DNA of 64,000 nt from an uncultured Oscillospiraceae bacterium (GTDB lineage: Bacteria; Bacillota; Clostridia; Oscillospirales; Oscillospiraceae): assembly GCA_944387095.1 (NCBI GenBank), contig CALXDP010000003.1, forward strand, positions 1 through 64,000, read 5' to 3'. Positions within the stretch are counted from its first letter, which is position 1. Each line of letters begins with the position of its first letter. The position numbers were made by a program, and so were the translations under genes. This document shows positions 57,789-64,000 of the stretch, piece after piece. The notes beneath the pieces are model-generated. The model was not told the DNA's origin. It saw only the letters and a program-made list of their open reading frames with translations, and made no database searches.

Positions 57789-59039
57789 TCATTCGTTTAC
57801 TTCGGGCGCGGAGCCCTCGCCGTAGATCCGGCCGGTCTCCCCCTCCCGCTCCACGGTCCTTCCAATCTCTTCCTCGCACTCCGCCAGCAGGGTGACGGTG
57901 AGTTTTCCATTCTCCACCCGGGTGACAAAGTCGGTGCGCATCACCTTTCCCTCCCCGGGCTCCAGAATGGCCTCCAGCCGGTGAAGCAGCAGCTGCCGCA
58001 GCTGCTCCTCCGCCTGCTCCTCCGCCAGCGCCCTCTCCTCCAGGGTATACTCCCGCAGGGTGGTGACGGCCAGGCCCACGGGAAGGGTATGGCCGAATAA
58101 GGTGAGATCGTCTGTCTGAGTTATTTTATCATACATCCCGCCGGAAATGCTACTGTTTTCAAAAAAATCAAACTGACCCCACAAAAAGTGCAGGGAATAG
58201 AGTTTCTTCTCCTGTCCGGTGTAGGTTTTTTCCCAGATGGTCAGGGGAATGGTCTCCTCCAGGGTGCGCCAGGTGCGGGCGGTGACGGTACCGGCCGCGC
58301 GGACCATGAGATAGCCCATGTCCACACTGCTGCCCTCCGGCTCATATAGCTCCAACGCCCCGGAGATGAGCACCTCCCCCTCGGTCACAATGTCCCCGTC
58401 GGAGAACATGGCCCGGCCGGCGCTGGGGTGAATGTCCAGAATGATGCCATCTGCGTCGGCCACCACATCGGCGGGGGTTTCCTCGTCCAGCAGCTGGGGC
58501 GCTTTCACCGCCTCTTCCACCAGAACCTGCGCACGAGTGCCATAGATGTTGATGGCCAGAAAGGACAGCTGGGGCAGATGGATCAGCGCCTCGTTGGCCA
58601 CCTCCTTTTCGTTGATGCCGGGGCCGTAGGCCCCCGGGCGCACCCCCAGCCGCCGCAGCTCGGAGAGAATGACAGCGGTGGGCACCGTCTCATTGCCTGT
58701 GACCTCCACCACCAGCAAAAAGCGGGAGAGTACGCTCACCGCCACCAGGCAGATGGTCAGGCCCAGCAGGAACCCCCAGCGCTTTTTCAAATGCCCGGCC
58801 GCCGCGCCCCCACCCCTTTTGGCCTGCACCTGGAGCTGGCACATGGCCCGGCCCGCCAGTTCCTCCAGCCGTTCCAGATCCCGCAGGCCGATCCGGAAGG
58901 TAAAAGTGGTCTCGTCCAGCCACTCCAGGCGCCAGAAGGGAAGCCGGCGCTGGGCGCACAGATTCAAAAGCCGCTCGGGATAGGCGCCGGTCACCCGCAC
59001 CTCTCCGTAGCCCAGCAGCAGATTGATGAGTTTCTTCAT
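57789..59039 (-). CDS. yqfD: Sporulation protein YqfD
   Basis: 416 aa. YqfD family: N-terminal LLLGYGEVRVTGAYPERLLN, one membrane helix (about 87-110) and a large outer part with VVEVTGNETVPTAVILSELR and LVRAAGTVTARTWRTLEETI. Made in the mother cell during Bacillus sporulation, paired with YqfC. It starts 1 nt after the yqfC stop. Its presence with yqfC argues for sporulation ancestry; it does not prove the strain still sporulates. Confidence 0.93.
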   Translation of the reverse strand: MKKLINLLLGYGEVRVTGAYPERLLNLCAQRRLPFWRLEWLDETTFTFRIGLRDLERLEELAGRAMCQLQVQAKRGGGAAAGHLKKRWGFLLGLTICLVAVSVLSRFLLVVEVTGNETVPTAVILSELRRLGVRPGAYGPGINEKEVANEALIHLPQLSFLAINIYGTRAQVLVEEAVKAPQLLDEETPADVVADADGIILDIHPSAGRAMFSDGDIVTEGEVLISGALELYEPEGSSVDMGYLMVRAAGTVTARTWRTLEETIPLTIWEKTYTGQEKKLYSLHFLWGQFDFFENSSISGGMYDKITQTDDLTLFGHTLPVGLAVTTLREYTLEERALAEEQAEEQLRQLLLHRLEAILEPGEGKVMRTDFVTRVENGKLTVTLLAECEEEIGRTVEREGETGRIYGEGSAPEVNE

Positions 59040-59040
59040 A

Positions 59041-59319
59041 TCACACCAGCTCCACCGACGAGATTTCCCCGGTGATGAGCAGCTGGGTGGGATCCATGGC
59101 CCGCAGCTCCAGCCCGCTGCCCTTTACCCGCACCACCATGCCGCCGCCGGAGATGTGGATCTCCTCCGGGCCGTAGGCCAGAATCCCCCGGTGCTGCTCC
59201 ATGCGCAGCTCCCCGCTGCCGATCAGCTCAATCCGGGGCAGCCCCGCCACCACATCGCCCGGCAGGTCCAGCATCCGAGATGCCCGGGCCAGCCATCCTT
59301 CCTTTCCCGACACCGCCAT
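59041..59319 (-). CDS. yqfC: Sporulation protein YqfC
   Basis: 92 aa of the YabP/YqfC family: LDLPGDVVAGLPRIELIGSG, ELRMEQHRGILAYGPEEIHI and LRAMDPTQLLITGEISSVEL. The start is uncertain: ATG 59319 fits the usual family length but AGAGGTG is too near; an in-frame GTG at 59355 lacks a clear ribosome-binding site. First gene of the yqfCD-phoH-ybeY-era string. Confidence 0.88.
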   Translation of the reverse strand: MAVSGKEGWLARASRMLDLPGDVVAGLPRIELIGSGELRMEQHRGILAYGPEEIHISGGGMVVRVKGSGLELRAMDPTQLLITGEISSVELV

Positions 59320-59453
59320 CACCTCTGGAAAGCCTATGAGCGCACCGGCCCGCACTTGCCTGTCCCAGCCACTTTTCCCATGGACTTTTCCCCTGCGCCG
59401 TGATAAACTTGGGAGGAGAGATCTCCCGATTTTTTGAAAAGGCGGTTCCCACC

Positions 59454-60353
59454 ATGGATCATAAGGTTTCCTCCCGCTCCGGCAGACGCCGGCCCAGGCG
59501 CTTTCCCGTGGAGCATGATACCGTGCTGCTCCCCTTCCTGCTCACCGCGCTCACGGATAAAAGCCGGAACAACGTCAAATCTCTGCTCACCCGGAGGCTG
59601 GTGGCCGTGGACGGACGGCCCACCTCCCAGTTCGACACCCCCCTGTCTCCGGGTCAGGTGGTCACCATTCTGGATTCCCCGGGCCCCCGGGGCGGGGTGC
59701 TGCCCTTTCCCCTGCTCTATGAGGACGAGCATCTCATCGTGGTCAACAAACCCGCCAAACTGCTCAGCGTGGCCACGGAAAAGGAGAGGCGGCGCACCGC
59801 CTACCACGCGGTGCGGGATTATGTGAAAAGCCAGCATATCGACAACCGGGTCTTTGTGCTCCACCGGCTGGACCGGGACACCTCTGGGGTGCTGATGTTC
59901 GCCAAGGACGCCCAGACCAAGGAGCTGTTCCAGTCCCGCTGGAATGAGATTATCCTGCGCCGGGGCTACCAGGCGGTGGTGGAGGGCAGGCCGCCCCGGG
60001 ACCGGGACACCATCCGCTCCTTCCTGGTGGAGACCAAAACCCACCTGAGCTTTTCCGGCCAGCCCGGTCCCGGCGCCCGGGAGGCCGTCACCCATTACCA
60101 GGTGCAGCGCACGGGCAGCGGGTACTCCCTGCTGGATCTCTCCATCGACACCGGACGGAAGAACCAGATCCGGGTCCACATGAAGGATCTGGGCTGCCCC
60201 ATCGCGGGCGACAAGCAGTACGGCGCCGCCACCAATCCCATTGGCAGGCTGTGTCTCCACGCCGGCGAGCTGGCTTTCCGCCACCCCGTTACCGGGCAGG
60301 AGATGCGCTTCACCGCTAAAATGCCCCGGGATTTCAACCGGGTGTTTCGGTAA
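59454..60353 (+). CDS. RluA-family pseudouridine synthase
   Basis: 299 aa. N-terminal S4-like RNA-binding region (TALTDKSRNNVKSLLTRRLV) and a catalytic domain with VFVLHRLDRDTSGVLMFAKD, which holds the catalytic Asp, then GRKNQIRVHMKDLGCPIAGD and RLCLHAGELAFRHP. Target rRNA or tRNA site unknown. ATG 59454 has only a weak ribosome-binding site. A small GGGAG...CTCCC hairpin with a T6 run lies at about 59411-59435 in the leader and could attenuate expression. Confidence 0.93.
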   Translation: MDHKVSSRSGRRRPRRFPVEHDTVLLPFLLTALTDKSRNNVKSLLTRRLVAVDGRPTSQFDTPLSPGQVVTILDSPGPRGGVLPFPLLYEDEHLIVVNKPAKLLSVATEKERRRTAYHAVRDYVKSQHIDNRVFVLHRLDRDTSGVLMFAKDAQTKELFQSRWNEIILRRGYQAVVEGRPPRDRDTIRSFLVETKTHLSFSGQPGPGAREAVTHYQVQRTGSGYSLLDLSIDTGRKNQIRVHMKDLGCPIAGDKQYGAATNPIGRLCLHAGELAFRHPVTGQEMRFTAKMPRDFNRVFR

Positions 60354-60354
60354 T

Positions 60355-60384
60355 CCGCCGGAAGGGGAACCGCTTCCGGCGGAT
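60355..60384 (+). terminator. Hairpin after the pseudouridine synthase gene
   Basis: TCCGCCGGAAG (60355-60365) pairs with CTTCCGGCGGA (about 60374-60384). The exit TGGGATTG is not T-rich; a weak or factor-assisted terminator. Confidence 0.6.
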
Positions 60385-60454
60385 GGGATTGCGGCCAAAT
60401 TCATGCTTCCTTTGATCTGACGCGCCCCTGAAGCGCACACGGTGCGAGACTGAG

Positions 60455-60489
60455 AAAGGGCCCTGCGGCTTTTCGCCGCAGGGCCCTTT
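60455..60489 (-). terminator. Terminator of the acyl-CoA ligase operon
   Basis: Perfect 15-bp stem AAAGGGCCCTGCGGC (60455-60469) / GCCGCAGGGCCCTTT (60475-60489), 5-nt loop. On the minus strand the T run lies in the closing bases, followed by CTCAG. Confidence 0.85.
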
Positions 60490-60511
60490 GATCTGCGTTT
60501 TTTCGTTGGCT

Positions 60512-62251
60512 TTACTGAACCGCTCCAGCCACATGCAGCTTATTCAGCTCTTCCTCCTCCAGCTTGCGGTAGGCCACCTTGCCCACCAGGGTCTTGGGCA
60601 GCTCGGCGCGGAACTCGATGTCGTAGGGCAGGGCGTACTTGGCAATGTGCTTTCGGGCGTAGGCCATCAGGGTCTCTTTGGTCTCCCCGTCGGCGGGCAC
60701 ACCGGGCTTGAGCATGATAAACGCCTTCACCTTCTGCATCTTCAGATCATCCGGCACCCCAATGATGCAGCTCATCTGCACCAGCTCGTGGGCGTCGAAG
60801 ATATTCTCCAGCTGGGAGGGGTACACATTATAGCCGCTGGTGATGATCATGCGCTTAAGGCGCTGTTTGAAGTAGATAAAACCGTCCTCGTCCATGTACC
60901 CCAGGTCGCCGGTGTGCACCCAGGTCAGCCCGTCGGCGTGGGCCTGGAGGGTCTGGGCAGTCTCCTCGGGGTGGTTCAGGTAGCCTTTCATCACCGTGGG
61001 GCCGGACAGACAGATCTCCCCATCCTTTCCATAGGGCACCTCCTTCTGGGTGCCCGGCTCCACGATCTTGTAATAGGTGTCCGGGAAGGGGATGCCGATG
61101 GAACCCTCCCGGGCCTGATGGTAGGGAGTCAGGCAGGAGGCGGTGACGCACTCGGTCAGCCCGTAGCCCTCCCGCACCTGGGTGGCCGCATGGTGGTCAA
61201 ACAGGAACTTGTCCAGCCGCTTTTTCAGCTCCACTGACAGGGAGTCCCCCCCGGAGAACACCCCCTTCAGGCAGCTCAGATCGGCGTTCTTCATCTTAGG
61301 CAGGCGCAGCAGGGCCTCATACAGGGTGGGTACGCCCGCGATGAAGTTGCACCGATACTTTAGCAGCAGCTTGGCGTAGCTCTCCGCGGTGAAGCGGGGC
61401 ACCAGGATGCAGCAGCCGCCGTTCATGAGCATGGTGTGGATGGAGATACCCAAACCGAAACCGTGGAACACCGGCATCACCGCCAGCATCTTGTCCCCTG
61501 GGCGGAACATGGGGTTGGTGGCCACCACCTGGGCGCCCAAGGCGTTGAAGTTCAGGCTGGTGAGCAGGATCCCCTTGGTGATACCGGTGGTGCCGCCGGA
61601 GTAGAGGATAACCGCCACGTCGTCCGCCGTGCGCTCCGCTTTGTACTTCCAGTGATAGGTCCGCCCCCGGCGCATGAACTCGTTCCACCGGATGATGGGC
61701 GCGTCCTTGGGGATCTTCTGAAGTTTGCGCCCCTCGGTGAGCATGTACCCGGCCTTGATGGGAGTGGACAGCGCGTCCTGGATGGAAGCCAGGATGATGT
61801 TATCCAGGTTTACGTTCTGCCGGATGGCCTCAAACTTGTGGTAAAACTGGTCCAGCGTGACGGCAAAGAGGGAGCCGGACTCCTTCAAGTAGAACTCGAT
61901 CTCCTTCTCGCTGGACAACGGGTGGATCATATTGGCAATGGCCCCCACCAGGTTGATGGCGTAAAATACGGTCACCGCCTGAGGGCAGTTGGGCAGGGCC
62001 ACGGTCACCTTGTCCCCTGGGCGCACCCCGGTGGCCTTCAGGGCCCGGGCACAGATGTTGATCTCCTGGATCATGGCCCGGTAGGTGGTCTTTTTCCCCA
62101 TAAACATATAGGCGGTGTGGTCCGGGCACTTCTGAGCGCACGCCTCCACCGCCTGGTACAGCGTTCCGTCAAAATAGTCCAGATGGGCAGGCACCTCGCC
62201 CCGGAAGGCCAGCCAGGGCGCCTTGACATGGACGCTCTTCTTAGCACTCAA
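60512..62251 (-). CDS. Long-chain acyl-CoA synthetase-like AMP-dependent ligase
   Basis: 579 aa ANL-superfamily enzyme. P-loop ILYSGGTTGITKGILLTS, EGYGLTECVTASCLTP, GDLGYMDEDGFIYFKQRLKR and the C-terminal catalytic lysine segment LPKTLVGKVAYRKLEEEE. Activates a carboxylic acid as acyl-adenylate, then as CoA thioester. The start is TTG 62251, with AGGAGG 9 nt upstream. It overlaps the E2-like gene by 11 nt, so the acid it activates is probably passed to that partner or used in the same pathway. Acid specificity cannot be read. Confidence 0.92.
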   Translation of the reverse strand: MSAKKSVHVKAPWLAFRGEVPAHLDYFDGTLYQAVEACAQKCPDHTAYMFMGKKTTYRAMIQEINICARALKATGVRPGDKVTVALPNCPQAVTVFYAINLVGAIANMIHPLSSEKEIEFYLKESGSLFAVTLDQFYHKFEAIRQNVNLDNIILASIQDALSTPIKAGYMLTEGRKLQKIPKDAPIIRWNEFMRRGRTYHWKYKAERTADDVAVILYSGGTTGITKGILLTSLNFNALGAQVVATNPMFRPGDKMLAVMPVFHGFGLGISIHTMLMNGGCCILVPRFTAESYAKLLLKYRCNFIAGVPTLYEALLRLPKMKNADLSCLKGVFSGGDSLSVELKKRLDKFLFDHHAATQVREGYGLTECVTASCLTPYHQAREGSIGIPFPDTYYKIVEPGTQKEVPYGKDGEICLSGPTVMKGYLNHPEETAQTLQAHADGLTWVHTGDLGYMDEDGFIYFKQRLKRMIITSGYNVYPSQLENIFDAHELVQMSCIIGVPDDLKMQKVKAFIMLKPGVPADGETKETLMAYARKHIAKYALPYDIEFRAELPKTLVGKVAYRKLEEEELNKLHVAGAVQ

Positions 62252-63113
62252 AATCGATCTCCTCCTTCAAGGGGCGGTCCAGCAGCTCCGGATTCGTGAG
62301 CAGATGCTGCACAATCTTCCAGGAGCGACCGAAGTAAAACCCGTCCGCGATTCTCTCATCCAAGGTGATGCCCACGTCCACCACGTCCCGCACCGTCCGG
62401 GAGCCGTCGGCCAGGACGATCTCCTCCTTTCGGATGGTGCCGATGGTCACCATGATGGAGTTGGTGCCGTGGTTATTCAGGTGATGGTACACCGCGGGGC
62501 TCTGGATGGAGCCCAGATTGCTGAGAAACACGGTGGCGTAGTTGGGGTCCTCAGCGGTGAGGGCCTGGGGCACCCGGCCAAAGAAGTCCAGGGTGCGGTA
62601 GCCCCAGACGATGAGGGCGATCAGCCACCGGGGCAGCCGCCCCACGGCGTTCAGCGCCCCGTCCACCCCGAAGCTGGCCTGCCCCCGCACCTTGTGTACC
62701 TTGCCCACCACGATGCGGGTCACCTCCGAGAGCGTCCAGTCCTCCTGGGCAGCGGTCACCATCAGGCTCTCCTCGCTGTGATCTTCAAACCGGCGCTTGA
62801 CCACGAAGCCCAGGGTGATCTCATCCCGCTGGTACAGCCGGCGGCCCGAGACGAACCGGTTGAGCCGCGGGCGCATCCACACCGTCTTGGCCACCGCCAT
62901 GACGAAGCAGTGGAACAGGGTGGCACGGTACTCCTCCTCCCCCTCGTTCTTGCTGCGGATATAGGCCAGCGCGTCGGTGACGTCCATTCTGGCGGACAGG
63001 TAGACCTCCGCGTCGGCCCGCTTGGGCATCAGATGGGGCATGATGGCGTGCATGCCGTCCAGATCCCGGATCCGGCGTCCGTCCCGCCGGTCCCCAAAAC
63101 GTTTTTTCCCCAC
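62241..63113 (-). CDS. Stand-alone 2-oxoacid dehydrogenase acyltransferase (E2/CAT-fold) protein lacking the catalytic His
   Basis: 290 aa of the E2 catalytic/chloramphenicol acetyltransferase fold without lipoyl or subunit-binding domains. MDVTDALAYIRSKNEGEEEY and LFHCFVMAVAKTVWMRPRLN at the front match E2 cores, as does VDVGITLDERIADGFYFG at the end. Canonical enzymes have D-H-R-x-x-D-G there; this one has DERIADG (252-258), Glu in place of His. A hydrophobic stretch WLIALIVWGYRTLDFFG (about 168-184) is inserted mid-protein. GTG 63113 has AGAGGA 8 nt upstream. Coupled to the acyl-CoA ligase gene. Confidence 0.8.
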   Translation of the reverse strand: MGKKRFGDRRDGRRIRDLDGMHAIMPHLMPKRADAEVYLSARMDVTDALAYIRSKNEGEEEYRATLFHCFVMAVAKTVWMRPRLNRFVSGRRLYQRDEITLGFVVKRRFEDHSEESLMVTAAQEDWTLSEVTRIVVGKVHKVRGQASFGVDGALNAVGRLPRWLIALIVWGYRTLDFFGRVPQALTAEDPNYATVFLSNLGSIQSPAVYHHLNNHGTNSIMVTIGTIRKEEIVLADGSRTVRDVVDVGITLDERIADGFYFGRSWKIVQHLLTNPELLDRPLKEEIDFEC

Positions 63114-63174
63114 AGGTATTGTCCTCTCTTCTCTCCGCTGTTTGAATCGCTTTCACAGCCAAGTCTGCCTGACG

Positions 63175-63203
63175 ATTATAGCACACCATCACAGGAAAAT
63201 CGA
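63175..63203 (-). promoter_or_regulatory. Promoter of the E2-like/acyl-CoA ligase operon
   Basis: Minus strand extended -10 TGC-TATAAT (TATAAT at 63175-63180) with a poor -35 TCGATT (63198-63203) at 17 bp. Confidence 0.6.
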
Positions 63204-63266
63204 CCCCTTTTTTCAGCCTCATATCCCAGTGCCTGCAATCTTTTCTGGTTCGGGGGAAGATCCCAG

Positions 63267-63296
63267 TTGACCGCAGTCCACATTTTGTGCTATATT
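63267..63296 (+). promoter_or_regulatory. nagB promoter
   Basis: TTGACC (63267-63272), 18-bp spacer, TATATT (63291-63296). Confidence 0.72.
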
Positions 63297-63450
63297 GTAA
63301 ATAATCAGGCGGCTGTCCGCCATCCGATAGCAGCACAACGCACAAATCCCATCCGCTTTCCCCGGGTGTCCCGGCGGTTCCGTCCCCGGCCCCTGCAATG
63401 TCCTGCGTGCGTTTTCCCGCTGCCGCCCAGTATTTGAGAGGGAGATCATG

Positions 63451-64000
63451 ATGAAAATATACCGCGCACAAGATTATCAGAGCATGAGCCGCAAGGCGGC
63501 CAATATTCTCTCCGCCCATGTCATCCTCAAGCCGGACTGTGTCCTGGGTCTGGCCACCGGCTCCACCCCCATCGGCATGTACCGGCAGCTCATCGACTGG
63601 TACAACAAGGGGGATATCGACTTCTCCCAGGTACACACCGTCAACCTGGACGAGTACCTGGGCCTGGCCCCCACCCACGACCAGAGCTACCGCTATTTCA
63701 TGCAGACCAACCTCTTCGACCATGTGAACGTCAAACCGGAGAACACCAACGTGCCCAACGGTCTGGCCCAGGATCCCGAGGCAGAGTGCGCGCGGTACAA
63801 CCAGGTCATCGCCAGTCTTGGGGGGATAGACGTCCAGGTGCTGGGCATGGGCCACAACGGCCACATCGGCTTTAATGAGCCGGAGGAGGCCTTTGAGCTG
63901 GAGACCCATGTGGTCAACCTCACCGATGACACCATCAACGCCAACGCCCGGTTCTTCGCCAGCCGGGATCAGGTGCCCCGTCAGGCGCTGACCATGGGTA
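63451..64000 (+). CDS. nagB: Glucosamine-6-phosphate deaminase, 3' end beyond window
   Basis: The first 183 codons are visible. [38 protein letters not shown] (catalytic Asp) and [18 protein letters not shown] (catalytic His) identify NagB, which converts glucosamine-6-phosphate to fructose-6-phosphate and ammonia. Two adjacent ATG codons (63448, 63451) are possible starts; GGGAG is 6 nt before the second. No nagA is visible upstream. Confidence 0.95.
   Translation, partial: MKIYRAQDYQSMSRKAANILSAHVILKPDCVLGLATGSTPIGMYRQLIDWYNKGDIDFSQVHTVNLDEYLGLAPTHDQSYRYFMQTNLFDHVNVKPENTNVPNGLAQDPEAECARYNQVIASLGGIDVQVLGMGHNGHIGFNEPEEAFELETHVVNLTDDTINANARFFASRDQVPRQALTMG

Larger units (their letters stand above)
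63114..63450. other. Divergent control region between the E2-like operon and nagB
   Basis: 337 bases with one promoter each way (separate entries) and a nagB leader of about 150 nt containing a short CCGGG-TGT-CCCGG palindrome. I see no ORF, and no glmS-type ribozyme or riboswitch core that I recognise. Confidence 0.6.

Noticed and set aside
63297-63450. glmS-type ribozyme or riboswitch before nagB
   Set aside because: The leader is long enough, but I recognise no conserved core and the gene is the deaminase, not glmS.

Overview
This is a GC-rich (coding regions roughly 60-65% by eye) chromosomal window from a low-GC-phylum relative with high GC content. It is most likely an anaerobic, gut-type Oscillospirales/Clostridia bacterium (Flavonifractor/Pseudoflavonifractor-like; this is inference). 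The supporting content is MraZ/dcw organisation, Firmicutes-type HPr with a regulatory serine, AddAB rather than RecBCD, MutS2, YqzL, sporulation genes yqfC/yqfD and a SpoVD-like PBP. I see no prophage, insertion sequence, CRISPR array or rRNA. Nearly everything is dense housekeeping operons, mostly on the minus strand.

Layout. 1-3750: the 3' part of tRNA-Leu(GAG) with a terminator, then a heterodimeric ABC exporter. 3711-4094: a convergent AT-rich gap with three tandem DnaA boxes. 4095-7748 (-): tmcAL-rimI-GNAT/SnoaL fusion-tsaD, divergent from ackA (+). 9427-12530 (+): NADP-type gdhA, then an overlapping pair of membrane lipid genes (YhhN-like and Lit). 12596-17418: YigZ, acetyltransferases, a small XRE regulator divergent from an unknown 73-aa gene with repeated operators between them, hflX, a flavin reductase and rpmE. 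17530-27232 (-): addB-addA, guaB plus a small unknown gene, gluQRS. 27425-28813 (+): a duplicated DUF1576 membrane protein.

28918-33210 is the most distinctive region. An HxlR regulator is divergent from a tandem SnoaL protein, followed by a PPOx-family protein and then a tight operon of a PPOx-ferredoxin fusion, a zinc macrodomain ADP-ribosyl hydrolase and a class M sirtuin (SirTM). Two promoters here share a 17-bp box over the -35. This looks like a redox-responsive reversible ADP-ribosylation module without the usual GcvH-L/LplA2 partners.

34110-46178 (-) is the division and cell wall (dcw) cluster: mraZ-rsmH-ftsL-spoVD-[pseudo-Mur ligase]-mraY-ftsW-murG-murA-divIB, then a terminator and a separately promoted ftsZ. 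murC, murD, murE and murF are all absent. At the usual murE/murF position there is only a 180-aa protein resembling a Mur-ligase central domain with its P-loop destroyed.

46489-59319 (-): uvrC-Nudix-rsmD-coaD-coiled coil, the HPr gene, and the conserved Firmicutes string yqfC-yqfD-phoH-ybeY-lipoprotein-era-yqzL-recO-mutS2. 59454-64000: an RluA-type pseudouridine synthase (+), an acyl-CoA ligase/E2-like acyltransferase pair (-) and the 5' part of nagB (+), which runs off the window. Many vegetative promoters (TTGaca-17-TAtaaT type) and intrinsic terminators can be read directly and are listed.
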